From Macropodus opercularis (taxonomy: Eukaryota; Chordata; Actinopteri; Anabantiformes; Osphronemidae): a stretch of DNA of 64,000 bases. The translations under genes were made by a program, and so were the position numbers. Location of the stretch: NCBI GenBank assembly GCA_030770545.1, contig CM061100.1, positions 12,826,501 to 12,890,500 of the forward strand, written 5' to 3'. Positions 50,001 through 59,765 of this stretch are shown here, piece by piece; positions within the stretch are counted from its first letter, which is position 1, and every line of letters starts with the position of its first letter. The notes beneath the pieces are model-generated. The model was given only the letters and a program-made list of their open reading frames with translations. It was not told where the DNA came from and searched no databases.

Positions 50001-50673
50001 CATTACAAATGGTAACCTGGTAAGAATGTCACTCAGCACAATAATTATTTAGCGTAACAAACTTTTTTCACATCCATACTCAAAAATCTGTTTTAATATA
50101 AATCTTATCGTAGAAAATCTAGAGAAACTTAGAATTAGAAAGTCTAGATACAGAAACACTTTATTTATCATTTTTAATAGCTAATACCTTTCACAGAAGG
50201 TCAAACTGTGCAAATGAACCATAAGGTGCATTCATGACAATCCTATGTAGAAATGAATCAAGTGCTACTTATACAACTATAGCGCTTTTAAATGAATGAA
50301 ATATCAGGTTTAATCCCTTTTCAGCTTCTAAAAATCATTGATTAACTACTAGTGTGTGCACCAATGGTCTTTTCTGCTATAACCTGCCAGCGCCTGGGCA
50401 CAAGTGAGGCGACGCTGACCAGAGTGCTGGTAAGCCGCTCAGAGGTGGACCTGAAGAAGATCATAGCCGAATACCAGGGCATGTATAGCATTAGCCTGCA
50501 CGATCACATAAGGGTAAGATGACAAGAGCTTTTTCAGTTGCTATGTGTTTTTCACTCCCTGCCTAGAAATCAAAAGCTGAATTTCAGCAGAGCACATCTT
50601 TACCTTTGTTTTACAGAAAGAAACCAGCGGACATTATGAGAAGATTCTGCTTGCACTGCTTGGAAGCAAATAA
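47057..50673 (+). CDS. anxa1: Annexin A1
   Basis: Annexin A1 is a calcium-dependent phospholipid-binding protein involved in membrane repair and in resolving inflammation. Eleven coding exons, 47057-47125, 47236-47344, 47453-47547, 47970-48083, 48182-48272, 48469-48605, 48711-48804, 49164-49259, 49579-49637, 50391-50513 and 50617-50673, give 347 residues against 346 in human. Four annexin repeats are visible: KGVDEDVITAILAKRS, GLGTSEHLLVEILATRS, RKGTDVDAFIDILTSRS and RLGTSEATLTRVLVSRS. They carry the calcium-binding G-x-G-T type loops and a distal acidic residue (for example LKGDIEDCL). VTPYSNFNASSDASVLKSAI and TPAQFDAHLFRKA fit A1 specifically, and the 9q21-type neighbours support it. The N-terminal helix, MSFFGRFFNNVIRNRDP, differs completely from the mammalian one. 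Some donors are weak (GTCGGG after exon 5). A poly(A) signal is at 50765-50770. Fish have several anxa1 copies (a, b, c), not resolved here. Confidence 0.93.
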
Positions 50674-50764
50674 TATTATTTGGTGACTGTTTTGGCAAAT
50701 GTTCAATGTGGTATATGGGCTTTAAGCTAAAGGACAAAAAGATAAAAGAAAATATTTTACAGCC

Positions 50765-50770
50765 AATAAA
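50765..50770 (+). terminator. anxa1 polyadenylation signal
   Basis: AATAAA 92 bases after the anxa1 stop codon, giving a short 3' UTR. Confidence 0.7.
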
Positions 50771-52190
50771 GACTATACCTAAAAGCCTCGTTCTTTGGTT
50801 CGTTGTAACTCGCCCTGCTTGTTTTGTCATTCATTGCAACTACTAAAAAGAAAAAAGTTCAGAATAATCCTTCACTTAAGAACATGTAATAAATAGATCA
50901 CTTCAGTTTTTAAATGGATCCCCGGGAGATAAGTTTGATTGACATTTTGCACGTAGTAATTAAAATTATTATTAGTCTATTTTGACATTTTGACAAATTA
51001 ATTAGGTTTTTTGAATGACATTTAGAATCACAGACTGGCTTTATTATAGCAAAACCTTTGTGATTATTGAAACGAATAAACATAAACATAATGACATAGT
51101 GTAAACAACACAACAAATGATAAGAGAATATTTCATTGTATGAATTAACAGCTTTCAGGGACATATTTCTGCATTCTCTGTAGTAACATAAATAATGATA
51201 CTAGGTGTTGGGTTTACATAAAGATACAGGTGCAAGAAAAGGTATGTTAATCCTTTGGAATAACATGGATTTCTGCATTAATTGGTCATAAAATTTGTTT
51301 TGATCTCATATAAGTAACAACAATTAAAAAAAACACAGTCTGCTTAAACTAATACTGCACAAACATTATATGTTTTCATGTTTTTATTGAACATAACATG
51401 TGAACATTCTCAGTGCAGGGTGGAAAAAGTATGTGAACCCGCGGCTAATGACTCTCCAAGAGCTAAGTGGAGCCAGGAGTCAGCCAACCTGGAGTCCAAT
51501 CAATGTGATGAGATTGGATGTGTTGGTTAAAGCTGTCCTGCCCTATAAACACACACCGGTTTGGAATTTACTGTTCTCAAGAAGCATTGATGTGAACCAT
51601 GCCTCACTCAGAAGACCTACAGAAGTGTTGACTTGCATGAAGATGGAAATGGTTACAACATTATCTGTAAAAGCCTTGATGTTCATATGTCCACGGTGAG
51701 ACAGACTGTCTACAAATAGAGGACGTTCAGCTCTGTAGCTACTCTCCCTGGACCTGGTCGTCCTGTAAACGTTTGAAGTTTGCAAAAGAGCACCTTTTTC
51801 CACCCTGCACTGAGAATATTTACATGTTATGTTCAATACAATCATGAAAACATATAATGTTTGTGCAGTATTGGTTTAAGCAGACTGTGTTTTTCTATTG
51901 TTGTGACTTTAATGAAGATCAGAACAAATTTATGACCAATATATGCAGAAATCCATGTAAATTGTGTTTCCCATATTACACAAATTCATACTATGTAGTC
52001 ATGTAGCCTTCATTTGGTTGTGTTTTCTTACATTGCAGTTCTTCTATATGTTGTAAATGCGTTGTCGAATACAATAAGTTTTTGTAAAGAATGTGGTAAC
52101 AATGTGTATGAACACGGCTCTGTTTGGGGAGTTTCACAACAATCGCCGTCGCCTGCGCAGACGAAAGTTCTGCGCAGCAGCGTAGTTCAC
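50771..52190. other. anxa1-slc30a5 intergenic region
   Basis: About 1.4 kb, half of it the Tc1-family element at 51225-51965. The rest is AT-rich with no gene seen, until the GC-richer slc30a5 promoter begins near 52130. Confidence 0.55.
51225..51965. mobile_element. Internally deleted Tc1/mariner element with long inverted repeats
   Basis: The left arm (51225-51437) and right arm (51785-51962) are inverted copies of each other over roughly 175 bases. They share 'cacagtctgcttaaac', 'acattatatgttttcatg' and 'ctcagtgcagggtggaaaaa'. Between them is a decayed transposase start region: frames include a Cys-Leu/Ser-Thr-Val-Arg-Gln-Thr-Val-Tyr-Lys phrase, as in Tc1 DNA-binding domains. The text then jumps, at 'gtttgcaaaagagcacc', straight into the right arm. 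That point lies in mid-transposase in full-length relatives, so a large internal deletion is evident. A related truncated copy is at 11720-12078. Confidence 0.82.
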
Positions 52191-52199
52191 GAATACACG

Positions 52200-52211
52200 C
52201 ACGTGACGTGA
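52200..52211 (+). promoter_or_regulatory. E-box/UPRE cluster upstream of slc30a5
   Basis: CACGTG at 52200-52205 overlaps TGACGTGA at 52204-52211, and an ETS-type CCGGAAGT follows a few bases later (about 52226). TGACGTG(G/A) is the unfolded-protein response element bound by XBP1/ATF6, and human ZnT5 is reported to be induced by ER stress through such a site. CACGTGAC also resembles the TFEB-type E-box. The cluster is about 420 bases before the start codon. Two TGCGCAG half-sites of NRF1 type lie just upstream (52150-52180). Confidence 0.5.
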
Positions 52212-52628
52212 AATGTTTATCGTGTCCGGAAGTACCGTGGGTTTTTTTGTAGAGCTTATCTTAAATGATCTTTCCTTCAAAGGTTCTTGTCGTTATTTTT
52301 GAGCCAATTCTGCCAAATAACGTTAATAATGTATCTGGAACGACGCGACTACCTGTATTTTGTCGTATAATCTAAACGAACGACGTGTCGCAGCTAGAAA
52401 CTGGAAATAATCCAGCTCGTTTGCCGGATGGCTAGCTACTAACAGGCTATGTAGGTTTATATACGTGTACAGTTTGTTTAATGTTGCTGACAAATGAGAC
52501 CTGTTCACACATTTCGGCGGTGAATGGTCTGCTGTGTAATTTTTATATTCGGCAGCAGTGATGTTGGAGTCAGGGGACACATAAACAGTGTGACTGGACT
52601 TTAAACTCCTCATATTTTAGCCTTGGAA

Positions 52629-55600
52629 ATGGAAGATAAATACAGCAGCAACGTCCTCTCGGGCAGACAGCTGGGCATGGTCGAAGTGCCCGACTCCAGG
52701 TACGTGTTTGTTCTGTAGCTAGGTCACAACACTGTTATTAGATGTTGTTTGTAATTTGCCATGAATTCAGTTCATTCTTTCCGGACAGGTTTTCAAAACG
52801 AGTAAAAATTACTTACAGCAGCATTTTATTAAGATAGGATCACGAAAAGCAGAAGTAATTTGTGGGTATGGATGAATCTAATATAATATCTGCTGTAGTG
52901 TTGGGATTGTTGTTTTGCGTTGTTTCCTAGTCATTATAAACAAGTGCAGAAACTACCAAAGGGGTCAAACTAGGCTGTGTAAATCGTTGAACAACATGCT
53001 TTTGTTAGTGTTAGCGTGTCTTCACTCACGTTAAATACTGATATGCTGTTTGTCATTTTCCCCTCCAGGTTAACCAGATACATAGTTTTACTGGTCATCT
53101 CGAAGATCCTGAAGGCTCTTGGGATCTTTGAGTCATACGACATCCTAAAAGTTGTTCACATTGTTCAGTTCATCTTCATATTGAAGTTAGGGTGAGTTCT
53201 CCTCATCTTAGATTTGCTGAGGTTTCAGTGCAGACATAATATTGAACTTACCCATGCATGTGTCATCATAAGGTTTTATGTTTGTATATGTTGATGGTGA
53301 GAACATGCTGAAGGTGATTTGTCTTTTAGGAGTGCAGTGATTCTACTTTTCTTTCAAAAGCCGTTTTCCTCTGGCAAAGTCATCTCAAAAAGACAGGTTT
53401 GTTGGATTTTTCTTTCCAGTTTGTAAGTAGAGCCAGAATTCCATGTGTAAAATTGATGTTAAAGCTGCTTTAATGATTAATCATTTGGGTTTTTTTTGCA
53501 GTGGATAAAATTACTAAAACATGCTGTTTTCAGCTGTGTCATATCGCTTCTGGGCTTTTTCGGTCTAACTCTCTGTGGTCCTCTCAGGTAAATTGGAGAC
53601 GATGTTTTTCTTTTTTATTTAATGACTTAATAAGCTAGGGCAGCACGGTGGTGTGGTGGCTAGCACTGTCTCACAGCAAGAAGGTCCCAGGTTTGATTCC
53701 CAGAGGCGACCAGGGGCCTGCATGTGTCTGCGTGGGTTCTCTCCAGGGTCTCCGGCTTCCTCTCACAGTCCAAAGACATGCGGTTAGGCTGATTGGAAAC
53801 TCTAAATTGCCCGTAGGTGTGAGTGTGTGCGTGACTGTGACTTGTGCGTCTATATGTGTGGCCCTGCAACAGACTGGCGATCTGTCCAGGTGTACCCTGC
53901 CTCTCGGCCATAGCCAGCTGGGATAGGCTCCAACATGCCCGCGACCCCTGCGAGGAAGAAGCAGTAGAAGATGAATAAATGACTTAATAAGCTAGTTCTG
54001 TAATTTCAGTGTGAGTGTGTGCAATTTGTGTAGGTTTCACTGTTGTGCGCAGGGTGTGGTTAAGAACTGGCTTGTGTCTTTCACAGGACGTTGTTGCTTT
54101 TTGAGCACAGTGATGTAGTGGTCGTTGCTCTCCTTGGTGTCCTGTTCACAAGTTCAGGCGGGGGGCCCTCCAAGGTAGGATGCCCCACATTCACATAATT
54201 ACTTTAAAATCAGACACTTCTTTGTCTTAAATTCTGTATCTTAACTGTGTCTTTTTGACTTGCATTCATTTTTCATCTTCATTTTTTTTTCCTGTATCTC
54301 TGCACAGACCAGAGGAGCTGCTTTCTTCATCATTGCTGTGATCTGCTTGCTCCTATTTGACAATGATGATCTAATGGCAAAGATGGCAGAGCACCGTATC
54401 CTTAATTCCATATTAGTAAAGCACTTTTGTGTTCACTGATTGTTTTGCCCAATAGTGTCTTTGTTGGTCACTTTGGTATTTATCAATTTACATGTTCTTT
54501 GACTTCTTACCAGCTGAGGGACATCATGACAGTGCGCTTACTCATTGTATTTACACTATCATTGCATTTTTAGGAGTAGCAGATCACAAAGTAAGTAAAG
54601 ATTTCTTTTGTTGATTATGTCTACCTTTGCCTTAATAGAAGCACAGTGAACTAGCACTTTGTTTTTCCATTAAATTTGAGCACTTGCCATTTCATGTTCT
54701 TCCTTTCAGGGTGGTGTGGTATTGCTCGTGGTCTCCCTCTGTCTGAAGGTGGGCTTCCACACAGCTTCCAGAAAATTATCAGTTGAAATTGGTGGTGCTA
54801 AGCGCCTGTATGCCCTTGACAACTTGGTTTCTGCTGTAGTGCTGCTGCCCTGGGTCGTAGTGTTGTCTGCAACCACAGAAGTAAGTACAGTGAAAATGTT
54901 TGGATGCAAATGCCTGTTGTGTGGTTCTTTTGTCATTGTAGCGACTGAATATTCCAGCAGGTGCAAGTACAATTACTGTGACTGTAGGGGCATTTGTGGA
55001 TACATCTTCCAAATGATGAGCCTTAATTACTGTAGTGATCCTCTGATTTTAGACTGTGTAGTTCTGTGCTATTTGTCTTGTGTAACTTACCACAACCTCT
55101 TTGCTGACTGCTGTTTTCTCTGTTTCTACACCAGAGCAAAGTCGAATCTTGGTCATCTCTCATCCTTCCTTTTGGAATGATCATATTCTCTGTCATGATC
55201 CTGGAATTTTATGTTGAGGCCATCTGTAACACCAAGATGGATGCTCCAAGGTGTGCCCAGTATGGAGCCATTGCCCTCTTCCTCAGTGCCCTGCTGCTGG
55301 CTAACTTCTGGACGCACCCACTGACTGACCAGCTGCGCTCCATGAGCAAACCACCTCAGCAGGTCAGCACAGAGCATGTGCTTTCTGGAGGAGTGCTTGT
55401 CAGTGCTGTCTTCTTTATCATGTGTAAGTAAAAGGTGGGAGACACAGGAGACGTTGAACATGAATGCACTATCAAACTAAAATCAAAAAGGTTAGGATGA
55501 GCTAAGCAGATAAACACATGCACCTCATTACACTGGGATTTAGGTGCATTTGCAAATTAGTATTGAACCAAAAATCAGAACAAGGAGGAAATGGCAAGTT

Positions 55601-58547
55601 GTAGTATATAACATTTAAAGACCGAGGTTAATAGTAACCTTAACAACAATTACATCAACTTCATAAGGTTCATGCAAAGGGATTTATTTATATCTTAGTG
55701 TAATGGTAATGTGTTCCATTTCATAAACTGATTTCTCCAGGTTTCTGTCCTCTCCTTTCTGCCCCTGCAGCGTCCAGTGTTCTCTCATCGCCCTTGAAGA
55801 AAGGTCAGAAGGGTACTTTGGTTGGCTACTCACCTGAAGGGACTCCACTTTACAACTTCATGGGCGATGCCCTGCAGCACACGTCACAGTCACTCCCACG
55901 GTTCATCAAAGACTCTCTGAAACAGATTCTTGAGGAATATGACTCCAGACAAATCTTCTACTTCCTGTGCCTTAATCTGGTATGTGTTCTGTCAGTAATG
56001 ATAGTCATATGGAAGGTGATGAATTTCATTTAGGGTCTAGCCTACTGGAAAGACACAAAAAACCTAATATTTCTTGTCTTTTTAAAAACGTGCAGACTAA
56101 AGTAAGCATCTTCTCAATGTACAGGAATCAAACTGAAAAAGAACTAAACATATATTTAGAGAGAAAGACGTCGAGCACATCAGTTTAAACATAATGCAGG
56201 CTACAGCATGTGAGGAGAAGGCTTTGAAACTGTCCATCATATTGTAAAAAATATAAATAAATATTAGAATATGGTTTCAGGATGCAAATTAAATTAAAAT
56301 TTTTGTTTACTGTAGTGGAAAATATTCGTCATAATTTCCACACGGATCTAGTTAGTTAAAATTGGAGAACACAATCTTTTGTTACTTTTGTAAGAATGTT
56401 TCTGTTCATTTTTCAGGCTTTCACCTTTGTGGAGCTGTTTTACGGTGTTTGGACCAACAGTCTCGGGCTGATCTCTGATGGCTTCCACATGCTGTTTGAC
56501 TGCTCGGCTTTGGTCCTTGGCCTGTTTGCTGCTCTCATGACTCGCTGGAAAGCCACCAGGATCTTCTCATACGGGTAGAGTCTGAGAATTACTCACATAC
56601 ATTTTTTTTTAGAAATATTTAATTAAATTATTAATTTAAAATGCTTTTTTTTTTTTTTGCAGGTTTGGCCGTGTTGAAATACTTTCTGGATTCATCAATG
56701 GCCTGTTCTTGATGGTGATAGCTTTCTTTGTCTTTGTGGAGTCGGTCACCCGTGTGTTAGATCCTCCTAACATAAACACAGACATGCTGACGGTGAGTAA
56801 ATCGTTTCTTCCATTTATGAGTGTGACTGAATGTGCATTTTCTCCATCTTGGTTTATTTTGGCAATGAATATTATAATGTGAAGACAATCTTGCAGAGTG
56901 AAAGACAGAAATAAAGCACAGCACTTAAATGTGTTAAAACCAAAGCCAAAGTCAGATGAAATATACACTTATTAAACTATACAAATGATAATATCTAAAT
57001 TCACTACCTAGCTGTTAATTTTTCCTCTTTAGAGAACTATCTTTCGTAATCTGTCATCATTTAAAGGTCTTTCATCCACTCACTAGATCAGTCAGTTTGG
57101 ACTCTGCATTTTATGTTCCTTTAATGTTCGTTGCAGCCGGTGTCTGTGGGAGGATTACTGGTCAACCTGGTGGGTATCTGTGCTTTTAGTCACGCTCACT
57201 CACATGGTGGCAAAAGCTGCTCATCACAAGATCACGGCCACTCGCATCATGGCCATTCTCATGGCGAACACAGCCACGGAGGTCATGGCCACTCCCATGG
57301 AAGTCATGGACATGGGGGACATGGGCACAGCGGACACGGGCACTCCCATAGCCCGGGGGGTGGAGGCATGAACGCTAACATGAGAGGTATGTGGTTGTGG
57401 AAACACTGAGTAAGAAGGAATTGATAGCCAGATATGCTCATGTCTTCTTTTCAATTCAGGTGTTTTTCTCCATGTCCTGGCTGACACTCTGGGCAGCGTA
57501 GGCGTGATCATCTCCACCATCCTCATCCGTCAGTTCGGCTGGTTGATTGCTGACCCAATTTGCTCGCTCTTCATTGCTACGCTCATTTTTCTCAGCGTCA
57601 TCCCTCTGCTGAAGGACGCCTGCGAGGTTCTTCTGCTACGAATTCCCCCAGAAAACGAGAAAAACCTGAACAGGGCTTTGGAGAAGGTGAGGAGCCCACT
57701 TAGCAATGAAGAGCCACTAGAAAACCTGGGTTCTGTATCTGTGATTTTATACGATTGGTTAAAGACACGTTTACATCTTGCATTGCAGCATGTGATGAAG
57801 ATTATGTTGGCGTGAGTTTTGTTTGTTTGCAAGATCAGTCAAAGACACCTTTTGTATAAAAAATACATTTGTAGCTTTAATTTTATTTAGCTATTGAACT
57901 ATATGCACTGTTGCAAGTTTTGCTGTTGTTTGCAATACAAGAGTCAAATCTCAAAAAAGTTTTTATCTTCTTAATTTATGTTGTTTTAGATTGAAAAGAT
58001 CGAAGGAGTTTTGTCCTACCGAGACCCTCATTTCTGGAGACATTCAGCCAACACGATTGCAGGGACCATCCACCTCCAGATCATGTCTGATGTGGTAGAG
58101 CAGAGGATCGTACAGCAGGTTGGTACAAAAAGTTTTACTGCAGGGTCTATATCTCTGGACTTAACATGATCGTAGCAGCTGACAACATGTTGACATGTCT
58201 ACATGTCCATTCTCTTCAATAATTTTTGCTAATCTAAAAATAAGTCCGAGATTGCAGTGGCAATTTAAGTAATTGCCTAAAATAATATAATAAATAATTA
58301 TCAAATTCACACTTTCAGTGTTGCAACACGAACAGACATTTCTGATTAGTGAGACTATTATTCCTCTAATTCATAGGTGACAGCCATTTTGAAAGACGCC
58401 GGGGTGAATAATCTTTCAGTCCAAGTGGAGAAGGAAGCGTACTTCCAGCACATGTCCGGACTTAGCACCGGCTTTCATGAAGTTCTTGCAATGACACAAC
58501 AAATGGAGTCAATGAAATATCTGAAAGACGGGACGTGTATCATGTAA
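52629..58547 (+). CDS. slc30a5: Zinc transporter 5 (ZnT5)
   Basis: ZnT5 pairs with ZnT6 to load zinc into the early secretory pathway, supplying enzymes such as alkaline phosphatase. Sixteen exons, 52629-52699, 53069-53191, 53330-53396, 53502-53587, 54087-54174, 54308-54395, 54514-54590, 54710-54880, 55135-55423, 55771-55979, 56417-56574, 56663-56792, 57137-57386, 57460-57686, 57990-58118 and 58377-58547, give 777 residues (human 765). The first ten exons form the long, many-helix N-terminal part unique to ZnT5, with MAEHPEGHHDSALTH and LDNLVSAVVLLPWVV. The cation diffusion facilitator domain follows. Intramembrane zinc-site pairs are H447/D451 (SDGFHMLFD) and H607/D611 (HVLADTLGS), with a histidine-rich cytosolic loop at about 538-594 between them. 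The C-terminal domain has YRDPHFWRHSA and KEAYFQHMSGLSTGFH, and the end is -CIM. Poly(A) signal at 58617-58622. Confidence 0.97.
53638..53985 (+). repeat. Abundant teleost SINE-like dispersed repeat
   Basis: The text 'gggcagcacggtggtgtggt' and then 'ggctagcactgtctcacagc' starts the unit. It continues through 'aagaaggtcccaggtttgat', 'tctgcgtgggttctctccag', 'cacagtccaaagacatgcgg', 'tctaaattgcccgtaggtgt', 'gactggcgatctgtccaggt' and 'cagctgggataggctccaac', ending near 'gaagatgaat'. This is one of the commonest dispersed repeats in percomorph fish. 'GGTTTGATTCC' resembles a tRNA B box, which suggests a SINE-like origin. It sits in slc30a5 intron 4, in the same orientation as the gene. The short tail 'aatgacttaataagctag' recurs on both sides of the unit (53619-53638 and 53975-53996) and looks like a target-site duplication. 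Confidence 0.8.
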
Positions 58548-59765
58548 CGTCCACCTGTGGGACCACACGTAACTTCAGTAACAGTTTTTTAATTGAAATG
58601 CACACTATGGGGTTTGAATAAATTTGAATATATTGTTAGTTTTTTCTCAATGTTTTGGTTTTTGGGCAGAACAAATGCAGCGGTTTCCCACCTCCAAAGA
58701 AATTTAAATTGTTTGCAATGTCTCTGACAGCTTGGGGATTAAGATGTTCAGATGTTTGAAAGAACACACTTACAATCACTGCAAATTCCAGGCATTATAT
58801 CTGGTAAACAGTAGGAACTGCACATCATCCTTGTGCTAAATTTTAGTACTGACAGCACGGTGCTGTGGTCAAGACTTTTAAGGAGGGGCAAGTTGGATGA
58901 TAGAGAAATGCTGCCTATTGCCTTGAGTCATGGACAAAATCCTTGTGCAAAGAGTACGAGACCTGACAGTGTGGCTGTAACTCTGGGGTGGCCCAAGTAA
59001 TGGCCAGATTAAAAATCCGTTCAATATCTGTGGAGAGACCTGAAGCTGTCACTTCATGGACAGTCGTTCAGTCTGTTGGAGCTTAAGAGGATCTTAAGCA
59101 GGAATGGGATATGCTGGAACAAACCAGTCTTTAGAGACTTGCCCAAGAAGACAAGCAAAGGGGCGTCACAGGACTGAAGGTCATGGATACGGATGCAAGG
59201 GAGAGTTTTCAGTTTAAGACTTTTTATACATTACATAAAAATGCTCTTGCTACATTAATATTGTTATTAAGTTTCTAGCTGCTGGCCATTATTGCCAGTG
59301 GACTAAAGCTGTTGAGGTATTGAATTGTTAAGGTTTTACAATGTTTGAAACTCAATGTTATTCTGTTGAAGTCACTGTTCTGTTGCAAGCCTTGTTTCTG
59401 TGTCGCCTGTTAGTTAACTACTTTTTTCGCGTCTGAATTCAGAAGTTACCTGTGGAAAAAAACGGATTCTGCTGAATAACCTTCTTGCTTTATTTAAGGA
59501 ATGAGCATTAATCTAATGCATATAAATATGAAGAAAAACACAGTTTAACACACTCCGTTGCTACAGTGCAGAGAGAGGTGCTTACTATGAAGGATATGTG
59601 TTGCTCCATGAAAACAGGTACATGAAAATGTTCTGTTTACCCACATTTCTACATGTTTCAACTGATATGCAGGAGACAAGAGTCGGCAAAAGTTTGGTTT
59701 CTAAAATGTGCGAAAAAACTAAAAGAAAACAAGGTTCATGCATCGATCTCAGCCCCTCGTCCTTT
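58548..59765. other. Convergent slc30a5-mamdc2 spacer
   Basis: The slc30a5 3' UTR ends near 58622-58650. The rest is filled largely by a decayed transposase stretch and AT-rich sequence that may include the mamdc2 3' UTR on the minus strand. No other gene is seen. Confidence 0.5.
58950..59215 (+). mobile_element. Decayed Tc1 transposase C-terminus
   Basis: Plus-strand frames read approximately Ser-Val-Gln-Tyr-Leu-WRDLKLSLHGQS, then LLELKRILSRNGICWNK, then a lysine-rich stretch. This follows the Tc1 order LNPIEHLWRDLKMAVHRRSP, LTELERICKEEWEKLP. Frames are broken and the catalytic part is lost. It is an old fossil lying between two convergent genes. Confidence 0.65.

Noticed and set aside
54716..55180. 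154-codon uninterrupted frame in slc30a5
   Set aside because: It is exon 8 reading through its donor into the intron; the splice at 54880 to 55135 gives the conserved protein.
57224..57526. Minus-strand 100-codon frame rich in Met, Val and Ala
   Set aside because: It is the antisense image of the slc30a5 histidine-rich loop exon (CAT/CAC repeats read as ATG/GTG).
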